NCBI GenBank assembly: GCA_009885955.1
Contig: VFJS01000025.1
Coordinates: forward strand, 1 to 61,927
Source: Spirochaetia bacterium
GTDB taxonomy: Bacteria > Spirochaetota > UBA4802 > UBA5550
DNA: 61,927 bases
Direction of reading: 5' to 3'
Shown here: positions 18,117 through 25,024 of the stretch, in pieces
How positions within the stretch are numbered: the stretch's first letter is position 1
Layout of the letters: every line of letters begins with the position of its first letter
The notes under the pieces: model-generated
Told to the model about the DNA's origin: nothing
What the model saw: only the letters and a program-made list of their open reading frames with translations
Databases searched by the model: none
Translations under genes and position numbers: made by a program

Positions 18117-18496
18117 CGTTTATTAATAATCCCTGATTTCTGGAGCAATGACTTGATATCTGATTTTGATTCTTCATATGATAAATTCCTAAATTCATCC
18201 CCAGGGTTAATAATAAAAATATAACCATCATTCATTATATCTAAAAATTCACGGCAAATTGACCTGATTTTCCGTTTAGCCTTATTTCTGAAAACCGCAT
18301 TTCCATATCTCTTCTGAATTGCTATTCCAATCTCTATCTTTTTCCTGTTCAATGGCCAGATTTTATCAGAAAATATTTTATTAAAATTATCAATTTTAAG
18401 TACGAATATCCTTGCGCCCTTCCCTTGTATTTTTTTCCCCTTTTTATAAACTTCCTTAAATAATTTCCTTCCTTTTAATGAATATGACCTCTTCAC
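18113..18496 (-). CDS. rnpA: Ribonuclease P protein component
   Basis: The 127-aa protein subunit of RNase P, which helps the catalytic RNA remove 5' leaders from pre-tRNA. The RNA-binding motif is visible as RYGNAVFRNKAKRKIR (about 64-79). The start codon is GTG at 18494-18496, giving V/M-KRSYSLKGRKLF; it begins 11 nt after the rpmH stop. It overlaps yidD by 4 nt. Confidence 0.94.
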   Translation of the reverse strand: MKRSYSLKGRKLFKEVYKKGKKIQGKGARIFVLKIDNFNKIFSDKIWPLNRKKIEIGIAIQKRYGNAVFRNKAKRKIRSICREFLDIMNDGYIFIINPGDEFRNLSYEESKSDIKSLLQKSGIINKR

Positions 18497-18507
18497 CTAA
18501 CTTTATG

Positions 18508-18666
18508 CTACTTCGGCAACCTTTTTTCATCAGATACTGTTAACTTATGCCTCCCTTTTCTTCTTCTTCTCTGGAGAACTTTTCTCCCTGCAGCGGTGCT
18601 CATCCGCTCAAGAAAACCATGTTTTCTGTGTCGTTTAATCCTGCTTGGCTGAAATGTTCGTTTCAT
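18508..18666 (-). CDS. rpmH: 50S ribosomal protein L34
   Basis: A 52-aa very basic protein starting [18 protein letters not shown] and containing [20 protein letters not shown], the L34 signature. It is slightly longer than the usual 44-46 aa because of an extra tail ([13 protein letters not shown]). It heads the rpmH-rnpA-yidD-yidC-jag-mnmE series. The 200 bp upstream are very AT-rich and should hold the operon promoter. No dnaA gene is present. Confidence 0.96.
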   Translation of the reverse strand: MKRTFQPSRIKRHRKHGFLERMSTAAGRKVLQRRRRKGRHKLTVSDEKRLPK

Positions 18667-18863
18667 TTAATCACCCCTATATAGAATAATTCATTAATTG
18701 TAAATCTTAAATTTAACAAATAACCAATTTGCGTATTTTTTAAATTATGTTCACTTTTTTATAAAAAACAATTGTGAATAATAAAAATTATTATCACCCG
18801 TTTTTTTGTCAATAATAAATATTTTTTTTAAAAATATTCAAAACAGATAACTTGAAAATTTCT

Positions 18864-19955
18864 TTAAATAACAACTTTTTCGATAATACCGCTCCCAAGT
18901 ACTATATCCCCGTCATAAAAAACAACAGTCTGGCCTGGTGTTACAGCGCTCTGAGGAGTTTGAAACATTATCCTGTATTTATCCCCTTCAGGATAAATGA
19001 CAGAAGGCTCTGCCCTATGGGCCTGCCTGATCTTCACATCAGCGCTTAAATTACCGGTAATTGAATCGATAGATATAAGGTTGATATTTCCAGCTATGAG
19101 CCCGCTGGACAGAAGGTTTTCCTTTGACCCCACGACAATTTTATTCTCCCCGGCATCTATTCTTATCACATAGAGCGGTTTTTCTGATGATATTCCCAAA
19201 CCCTTTCTCTGGCCCACTGTATAATGAATAATACCTTTGTGGTTCCCGAGAAAATTATTTTCTGTATCAACAATCTTACCCTCAATACTCTGGTCCGGGG
19301 TAAAAAGCGGCCCATAATCCCCGCCGGAAATAAAATCCTGACTCTCCCTTTTCTCAGCAGATTCAAGGTTATTTTTAACTGCAATTTCCTTTACCTGGAC
19401 TTTGGTTAGATCGCCCAGAGGGAACATGATATTACCAAGAATTTTCCTGTCCAGCCCGGATAAAAAATAAGACTGATCTTTTAATTGATCCACACCTTTT
19501 TTTAAAATAAAACCTCCAACACGATCTGTATCAATCCTGGCATAATGGCCAGTGGCAAAAAGGTCAAATTTAATACCCAGACTTTTTGCTTTATCAATGA
19601 GAAATCCAAATTTCATAACCCTGTTGCACCTGACGCATGGATTTGGAGTCCTTCCAGACACATACTCATTGGTAAAATATGAAAGAACAGTTTCCTTATA
19701 TTCCTTCGAAAGATCAATGACATGATAGGGAATATTCAAGTCCCTGCACAGCTTTGAAGCTGATGAAATATCCTCCTCTTCATCAGGTCCGAAACAGGCA
19801 TTTTTCCCTGGATTTACAATTTCAAAGGATTGATCCCATATTTTCATAGTTATGCCAATAACTCTGGCACCACCACTGGACAGAAGACAGGCAGCAACTG
19901 ATGAATCCACTCCTCCGCTCAATCCGACAGCAATTATTTTATTTTTTATATCCAT
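18864..19955 (-). CDS. mnmA: tRNA-specific 2-thiouridylase MnmA, variant cysteine pattern
   Basis: Thiolates U34 of Lys, Glu and Gln tRNAs with ATP. The 363-aa protein has the PP-loop SGGVDSS (about 13-19), NPCVRCNRVMKFG (105-117), ATGHYAR, KDQSYFL, HYTVGQRKGLG and the C-terminal beta-barrel ending. The usual second active-site Cys, which falls in a SQDICF-type motif, is absent: the segment reads ESQDFISGGDYG. Cysteines present instead are Cys54 (ACFGPDEEED), Cys107 and Cys110. This pattern suggests the subtype that may hold an iron-sulfur cluster rather than using a persulfide relay. It lies upstream of rpmH on the same strand, 197 bp away. Confidence 0.94.
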   Translation of the reverse strand: MDIKNKIIAVGLSGGVDSSVAACLLSSGGARVIGITMKIWDQSFEIVNPGKNACFGPDEEEDISSASKLCRDLNIPYHVIDLSKEYKETVLSYFTNEYVSGRTPNPCVRCNRVMKFGFLIDKAKSLGIKFDLFATGHYARIDTDRVGGFILKKGVDQLKDQSYFLSGLDRKILGNIMFPLGDLTKVQVKEIAVKNNLESAEKRESQDFISGGDYGPLFTPDQSIEGKIVDTENNFLGNHKGIIHYTVGQRKGLGISSEKPLYVIRIDAGENKIVVGSKENLLSSGLIAGNINLISIDSITGNLSADVKIRQAHRAEPSVIYPEGDKYRIMFQTPQSAVTPGQTVVFYDGDIVLGSGIIEKVVI

Positions 19956-19987
19956 AATATCAACAAAATAAATATTTTAGAATTTAA

Positions 19988-19999
19988 TCTCTGGCACCC
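19988..19999. repeat. Single copy of the TCTCTGGCACCC 12-mer
   Basis: An exact match to the invariant core of the 20-bp tandem array at 1-140, in the same orientation, just upstream of mnmA. It is too short to prove common origin. Confidence 0.4.
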
Positions 20000-20097
20000 T
20001 TGAATTTTGTTTTTATTAAAACAGAGGAAATTACAAATAGTTACTGTCAATATTAATTTGTAATGAATTATTTGTGTATCATTTCCAATTAAAAAAA

Positions 20098-20127
20098 AAG
20101 CTGTTGATATTAATATCGACAGCTTTA
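20098..20127. terminator. Hairpin terminator downstream of the rrf2 gene
   Basis: An A-run precedes a strong hairpin (AAGCTGT..GATATTAATATC..ACAGCTT), whose right arm is followed by T/A-rich sequence. Read on the minus strand it lies just past the Rrf2-type gene and gives a stem followed by a T-run, the layout of a Rho-independent terminator. Confidence 0.75.
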
Positions 20128-20151
20128 AAAATTATTAAATATGTAATAAAA

Positions 20152-20601
20152 CTATATATAAAACATCTTTTCTACATTTTTATTTTCTATGATATTTATC
20201 TGCTGATACGCCAGATCTCTCAGTGAAACAGATTTTAAAAAATCAATCATTGCTGTATTAAAATTCGACCAGAATACCTTTGCCGCGCATTTTTCACTTC
20301 TCTGGCAGGCCATATCTGATTCGATACAGTCAGGCCCAAGAAGATTGCTTTCAAACGCAGAAAAAATTTCAAATACATTAATCTCTTCCGACCTTTTTGT
20401 GAGTTTATAACCGCTTTTTTTTCCTTTCACATTTTTTATAAGACCCGAGACTTTTAATGAGGCAATAATATGATCGAGATATTTGTCCGAAATCTCCTGG
20501 TTTTTTGCGATGTTTTTCTGTAATGTTCCAATATTTTCATTAATTAAAGCAAGCTCAATCATTGTGCGCAGGCCATACCTGACTTTTGTATTAAATCTCA
20601 T
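20152..20601 (-). CDS. Rrf2-family transcriptional regulator, IscR-like cysteines
   Basis: A 149-aa winged-helix regulator. The N-terminus RFNTKVRYGLRTMIELAL is the family signature, followed by the recognition region DKYLDHIIASLKVSGLI and GKKSGYKL. Three cysteines at 92, 99 and 105 match closely the cluster-binding positions 92, 98 and 104 of E. coli IscR, so binding of an iron-sulfur cluster is likely. GAGG lies 7 nt before the ATG. It is divergent, across 172 bp, from the Cys-rich/DUF2318/ABC operon, which makes that operon a candidate target responding to iron or redox state. Confidence 0.87.
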   Translation of the reverse strand: MRFNTKVRYGLRTMIELALINENIGTLQKNIAKNQEISDKYLDHIIASLKVSGLIKNVKGKKSGYKLTKRSEEINVFEIFSAFESNLLGPDCIESDMACQRSEKCAAKVFWSNFNTAMIDFLKSVSLRDLAYQQINIIENKNVEKMFYI

Positions 20602-20773
20602 ATCCTTACCTCATTTTAGTGTTAATTATTTAGTATATATGAATATATTATGTAACAAATTTTTTTATTTAATCACAAAAACATATTGCTTTAAAAATCC
20701 CTGATTTTATTTTGATATTATCTATACGATTTAAATAAATTTATATTTATTATACAAAACAGATTCCAATAAT

Positions 20774-21187
20774 ATGACACGAAAATCAATAAAATTTTTT
20801 ATTCTATTCCTGATCCTGATAAGCAGCGCAGAAGCATTTACAGCCCTTTCAGATAAATGCAAATGCTGCAGCAGCGCCCGCAACCCAGTTAAAATTGAGA
20901 CATCCATTGATATCAGAAAAAATATTCAAATTATCAGTAAAACATGCTGCTGCACTTTCAGTAAAACCAATTATTGCGCAATAAATTACAATTTTAGCTT
21001 TGCCAGTAGATTTGATTTATTCAATAATACCAGTGATAAAAAGATCAATTCAAATCATGCCGCAAAACTTCCCGTATTAATAGTAAATACAATTGAAAGA
21101 AAGGGGTATGTGAACTTTCAGATATCTTTTATCTTGAAAATTGAGACTGTTCCCATATACATACAAAACTCTTCCTACCTGATTTAA
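20774..21187 (+). CDS. Hypothetical secreted cysteine-rich protein
   Basis: An unrecognised 137-aa protein. The N-terminus (MTRKSIKFFILFLILISSAEAF) is a clear signal peptide. The mature part starts with two dense cysteine groups, CKCC (about 29-32) and TCCC followed by a further Cys, then a Cys-free region ending with a hydrophobic strand. The cysteines suggest metal binding or disulfides outside the cytoplasm. It is the first gene of a plus-strand set with the DUF2318 protein and the ABC genes, though a gap of 160 bp separates it from the next, so a shared transcript is plausible but not certain. Confidence 0.6.
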   Translation: MTRKSIKFFILFLILISSAEAFTALSDKCKCCSSARNPVKIETSIDIRKNIQIISKTCCCTFSKTNYCAINYNFSFASRFDLFNNTSDKKINSNHAAKLPVLIVNTIERKGYVNFQISFILKIETVPIYIQNSSYLI

Positions 21188-21348
21188 AATCTTCAACACA
21201 ATTTATTCTTTAAAAAATTGGATAAATGCAGGTGGCACCCTTTATCAAATCTGCTCATCCAGCATAGTATTCCTTTTTCCCGAAAGTGACTTTGATATGT
21301 ATATGTGATTTTAACATATTGAAAAAAATTAATGCAAGGAGAAGACTT

Positions 21349-21945
21349 ATGGAAAAAAACCAGAATCACCAAATGGATAAAAATCAGAAAAATCAGGCTA
21401 AAAAAGAAAGCATTCTGAATAATAAAAGTAAATTTTCAATGTTTCATATAATCTCAATCGCGATTATTATAACCGCAGGAGCTGCCTTGATTATTGTAAA
21501 CAAAGACAGGAGTGGCTCTCTTGCAGATGACCAGGCAAACAGGCAGAATATTCAGGTTAAGATGGCTAATCTTACAGAGTCAGGCATGAAAGAAATAACC
21601 TATGAACTATCAATCTTTGACGACGGCAAGGCAAAATTTTTCCAGTTTCCAAATGGAAATATTGCAGTCAAATATTTCATTATGAAAAGTACAGATGGAA
21701 AAATCAGAGCAGCCTTTGACGCATGTGATGTTTGCTGGAGAGAAGGCAAAGGATATTCCCAGAAAGGCGATAATATGATATGCAATAATTGTGGGAACAA
21801 GTTCCCTTCAAACAAGATTAATGTGATAACAGGTGGATGCAACCCGGCAACGCTTGTCATAACAATACAAAACGGGAAAATCAACGTTTCAAGAGACGAG
21901 ATACTTAAAGGGGCAAAATATTTCGATTTTGCAAAAAAGGGATAA
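21349..21945 (+). CDS. DUF2318-type Fe-S-containing membrane-anchored protein
   Basis: A 198-aa protein with a charged cytoplasmic N-terminus, one membrane helix (about 33-52) and an outer domain ending in a cysteine cluster: ACDVCWREGKGYSQ, then MICNNCGNKFPS and ITGGCNPA. This arrangement is that of DUF2318, a family linked to iron uptake. AAGGAG 7 nt before ATG at 21349 fixes the start. The permease gene begins 4 nt after its stop, so the two are cotranscribed. The order DUF2318-ABC permease-ABC ATPase recalls Campylobacter cj1660-cj1663, part of the P19 iron system. P19 and the FTR1-type permease are not present here. Confidence 0.8.
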   Translation: MEKNQNHQMDKNQKNQAKKESILNNKSKFSMFHIISIAIIITAGAALIIVNKDRSGSLADDQANRQNIQVKMANLTESGMKEITYELSIFDDGKAKFFQFPNGNIAVKYFIMKSTDGKIRAAFDACDVCWREGKGYSQKGDNMICNNCGNKFPSNKINVITGGCNPATLVITIQNGKINVSRDEILKGAKYFDFAKKG

Positions 21946-21949
21946 GAGA

Positions 21950-23107
21950 ATGAATCTGAAAGATATAGCGGTAAAAAACCTTCTCCGGAGAAAAGCCAGG
22001 GCGGCATTTCTTTTGACCGGCCTTCTCATCGGAGTTGCAACAGTTGTGGCAATAGTGACATACGGAGATATCATGGAACATGACATCTCCCACAAACTTG
22101 ACAGGTTCGGGGCAAATATACTGATTGTACCAAAAACAGAAAACCTCACCCTCTCCTATGGTGAAGTTTCCATAGGCGGCGTCTCCTTTGATACAGAAGA
22201 GATCAATGAAAAAGACCTGGCTAAAATTTCAGGAATAAAAAATTTTTCCAACCTTGCTGCAACAGGGCCAATGGTACTTGGTGTAGTAGCAGTAAACGGC
22301 AGAAAAGTACTCATGGCTGGAGTTAAATTTAATGAAACAAAAATTCTAAAGCCATGGTGGAAAATTGATGGGAAAATCCCTGATGATAATGAAATTATCC
22401 TTGGATCAAAGGTATCCGTGTTGACTGGACTAAAAATGGGTGATTCAATTAATCTTAAAGGGAAAAAATTGACTGTCACAGGAATTGTACAATCCACGGG
22501 ATCCCAGGACGATCAGCTCATTTTCTCAAAGCTGGAAACTGCTCAAAAAATACTTAATAAGGAAGGCAGGATTACTATGGCCGAAGTGGCTGCCCTATGC
22601 AACGCCTGCCCTATTGAAGAAATGGTGAACCAGATTTCTGAAATCCTTCCAGGTGCCAGAGTAATGGCCATACAACAGGTTGTAAAAGGACGGATGGAGG
22701 CCGTAGCACAGTTTAAAAAATTTTCATATAGTGTATCAATAGTCATCTTGCTGATTGGTAGTCTTGTAGTTCTTGTTACTATGATGGGAAGTGTTAAAGA
22801 GAGGACTGATGAAATTGGAATATTCAGGGCAATAGGATTCCGGAGGAGTCACGTAATGAAAATTATATTTATAGAAGCAGGGATTGTTTCTGGAATAGCC
22901 GGGTTTCTTGGCTATTTTATCGGGCTGGCATTAACAATGGGGGCAGTGAAAATTTTTTCCGACGGCCATGGCCAGGTCATCCCTTTTCAGCCGGAAACAG
23001 CCGCGGGGGCACTTTTCCTTGCGTTAACGATTGGTCTTACAGCTACAATATACCCGGCCCTGGTAGCTGCAAAACTCGATCCCAGTGAAGCATTGAGATC
23101 ATTATAG
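21950..23107 (+). CDS. MacB/FtsX-like ABC transporter permease
   Basis: A 385-aa permease of the MacB/LolC type. One N-terminal membrane helix (RRKARAAFLLTGLLIGVATVV) is followed by a periplasmic domain of about 210 residues and three C-terminal helices of the FtsX fold, ending DPSEALRSL. The periplasmic domain carries an unusual ALCNACPIEEM segment (two cysteines, CxxC), near residue 218, which could bind metal or react with thiols. The start at MNLKDIAVKN follows GGGATAAGAG. The ATPase gene follows 10 nt later. Confidence 0.88.
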   Translation: MNLKDIAVKNLLRRKARAAFLLTGLLIGVATVVAIVTYGDIMEHDISHKLDRFGANILIVPKTENLTLSYGEVSIGGVSFDTEEINEKDLAKISGIKNFSNLAATGPMVLGVVAVNGRKVLMAGVKFNETKILKPWWKIDGKIPDDNEIILGSKVSVLTGLKMGDSINLKGKKLTVTGIVQSTGSQDDQLIFSKLETAQKILNKEGRITMAEVAALCNACPIEEMVNQISEILPGARVMAIQQVVKGRMEAVAQFKKFSYSVSIVILLIGSLVVLVTMMGSVKERTDEIGIFRAIGFRRSHVMKIIFIEAGIVSGIAGFLGYFIGLALTMGAVKIFSDGHGQVIPFQPETAAGALFLALTIGLTATIYPALVAAKLDPSEALRSL

Positions 23108-23117
23108 GAGAATTAGT

Positions 23118-23816
23118 ATGAGCTATATATCAGCAGAGAATCTGGTAAAAAAATACGGGGCCGGCGAGACAGCGGTACATGCTATTTCCGGAATATCCTT
23201 CATGATAGAAACCGGTGAATTTATCGGCATAATGGGTGAATCAGGATCGGGAAAATCGACTCTCCTTACAATTTTAGGTGCTATGAACAGCCCGTCAGAA
23301 GGGGTGTTAAAAATCGACGATATGAATATATACTCCCTGTCACCGGATAAAATGGCGGATTTCAGGAAAGAGTTCCTCGGGTTTGTTTTTCAGAGTTTTC
23401 ACCTTATGCCTTATCTGACAGCCCGGGAAAATGTAATGCTGCCCCTTACAACTACTAAATTCAGCAAAAGGGTAAAAATAAAAATGGCCGATGAGACCCT
23501 TAAAAGGGTAGGCCTTAATGGGAAGGAGATGAGGCTCCCAAATGAATTATCAGGTGGAGAAAAAGAAAGGGTCGCAATAGCACGGGCCATAGTAAACGAG
23601 CCGCCTATACTCCTTGCAGACGAACCTACTGGAAATCTTGACACAGCAACAACACGAGAAGTTATGGAGCTTTTAAAGTCATTAAATTCAGATGGAATGA
23701 CTATACTGATGGTTACACATAACCACGAATGCGCATCATATACCGACAGGATTATAGAATTGTCTGATGGCAAACTGGCAAATTATGATCTGAAGCTTAA
23801 AAAAATAAAAGCATAA
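23118..23816 (+). CDS. LolD/MacB-type ABC transporter ATP-binding protein
   Basis: A 232-aa ABC ATPase with Walker A GESGSGKST (about 39-47), the Q-loop segment GFVFQSFHLMPYLTARENV, signature LSGGEKERVAIARA, Walker B ILLADEPTGNLD and the H-loop THNHE. AGGAG lies just before the ATG. It energises the permease encoded immediately upstream. The pair most likely forms a MacB/LolCD-like machine acting on a periplasmic partner rather than a classical importer. A hairpin terminator follows the stop codon. Confidence 0.93.
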   Translation: MSYISAENLVKKYGAGETAVHAISGISFMIETGEFIGIMGESGSGKSTLLTILGAMNSPSEGVLKIDDMNIYSLSPDKMADFRKEFLGFVFQSFHLMPYLTARENVMLPLTTTKFSKRVKIKMADETLKRVGLNGKEMRLPNELSGGEKERVAIARAIVNEPPILLADEPTGNLDTATTREVMELLKSLNSDGMTILMVTHNHECASYTDRIIELSDGKLANYDLKLKKIKA

Positions 23817-23830
23817 ACTCTTACTGAGTG

Positions 23831-23866
23831 TTTACCCCCTTTTCTCATAATTTGGGAAAGGGGGTA
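23831..23866. terminator. Rho-independent terminator after the ABC operon
   Basis: ACCCCCTTTTC and GGGAAAGGGGGT form a strong hairpin with a loop of about 10 nt, followed by TATTCTGTTTTATTT. It lies 15 nt past the ATPase stop codon and would end the plus-strand operon. It also lies past the small minus-strand ORF at 23874-24014. Confidence 0.82.
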
Positions 23867-23873
23867 TTCTGTT

Positions 23874-24014
23874 TTATTTCTCCTCCTTGGGGCATGATAC
23901 CACATTATCCCTGTCAACAATTCTATGCTCCATATAATTTTCATATTTGCAAAGAATAGAGTCGGAGAGATGCCCTTTATGGAATTCGCAGTTTTTACAA
24001 TCAATTAATTTCAT
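23874..24014 (-). CDS. Small CxxC protein (46 aa)
   Basis: A 46-codon ORF starting MKLIDCKNCEFHKGH and ending VVSCPKEEK. It has four cysteines (6, 9, 22 and 41) with a CxxC pair, the look of a small zinc- or cluster-binding protein. No strong ribosome binding site is visible. It lies convergent to the ABC operon, between its terminator and the RAYT gene. I know of no named family for it; spacing of the cysteines is the main argument that it is real. Confidence 0.5.
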   Translation of the reverse strand: MKLIDCKNCEFHKGHLSDSILCKYENYMEHRIVDRDNVVSCPKEEK

Positions 24015-24138
24015 ATTATTATCAGATATCCTGAAAAATTAATTTTAAATTTTATTAAAATAAGTAATTATCAATCAAAATTGTCAAGTAAATTGTTTAT
24101 TAAAAGTTTTGAACATTACAAAACACTATGCCATGATA

Positions 24139-24720
24139 TTAACTAAATCCTTTAATATATAATTCCTCATATATAAGAAATGCCTTAACCCTTTTTGTAT
24201 GAGACAACCCAAGATTTATAAAAATTTTGTGAAGTTTTATTTTAAGTTTTGAACTCCAATTTTCATTTAAATAATAATTTATTGAACCATATTTATACTC
24301 TCTTGGGTTTTTAACTTTATTTTTCCTGCATGAATTATATGCCATATACCATAAATTTCGGAGAAAATAATTAACTGAATCTTTTAATTGTTCAATAATA
24401 ATAGATTTGAATCTTTCATTCCACACCGGCCCGATTCTTCCATGAATTTTATTATATCTCCTTGCAAAGACAGATTTAATCCTCTGCATTATTTTAGATA
24501 TTGTTTCACCCATAGGAAGTGTTCCGATAACAAAATGAAAATGATCATCAAGTATCTCAAAAACAATAAGATCAAAATGATACTTATCCTGTGTTTCTTT
24601 AATAATTGTAATCATCAATTCCTTGTTTTTATCATCTTTAATCATATTGTCATGATTAATACATCTAGAATAAATTTTATATGTTAAATCTGGCTCACAA
24701 TGTCTTAGTTTTCTAGTCAT
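24139..24720 (-). CDS. REP-associated tyrosine transposase (RAYT, Y1/HUH family)
   Basis: A 193-aa Y1-type transposase of the IS200-like superfamily. It has the HUH motif as HFH (60-62), the candidate nucleophile Tyr89 (ARRYNKIHGR) and the typical VWNERFKS and FLRNLWYMAYN segments. The start at 24720 (AGGTG 5 nt upstream) makes it begin MTRKLRHCEP, as in relatives. RAYTs are single-copy domesticated transposases that move or maintain short palindromic repeats. Upstream, 24816-24825 (GTGCCAGAGA) and 24848-24855 (GGGTGCCA) resemble pieces of the 20-bp array at 1-140. No IS200-style ends were seen. Confidence 0.88.
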   Translation of the reverse strand: MTRKLRHCEPDLTYKIYSRCINHDNMIKDDKNKELMITIIKETQDKYHFDLIVFEILDDHFHFVIGTLPMGETISKIMQRIKSVFARRYNKIHGRIGPVWNERFKSIIIEQLKDSVNYFLRNLWYMAYNSCRKNKVKNPREYKYGSINYYLNENWSSKLKIKLHKIFINLGLSHTKRVKAFLIYEELYIKGFS

Positions 24721-25024
24721 ATAGCACCTATAAAAATAATATCTGATTATATATATACGAATTATAAAGTCTGATTGATAAAAAAAAATTTTAATACATA
24801 AAAATTTCAGGGCTAGTGCCAGAGATGATTTTTGGTTACAAAACATTGGGTGCCATAGAAAAAATTTGCAAACTACTATTTACACAGAATTTTTAAAACA
24901 TTTTTCTTTATAATGATTAACTTGAACAATAACTCCAAAAAATTAAATAATTTATATATTGATATATTTTATCCGGACATAATAATTATCCTATTTTCAT
25001 TATACTAATAGGAAAGCGCTTAAA
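24721..25024. other. AT-rich gap upstream of RAYT and debranching enzyme genes
   Basis: This divergent region of 304 bp holds the promoters of both neighbours. The only sequence of note is the pair GTGCCAGAGA (24816-24825) and GGGTGCCA (24848-24855), fragments related to the tandem array at the left edge of the window. Confidence 0.5.

Noticed and set aside
18667-18863. Replication origin upstream of rpmH
   Set aside because: The region is AT-rich, but I find no TTATCCACA-type DnaA boxes and no dnaA gene.
23783-24004. 73-aa minus-strand reading frame starting at 24004
   Set aside because: It runs through the ABC operon terminator and lacks family features; the overlapping 46-aa CxxC frame at 23874-24014 is the better candidate.
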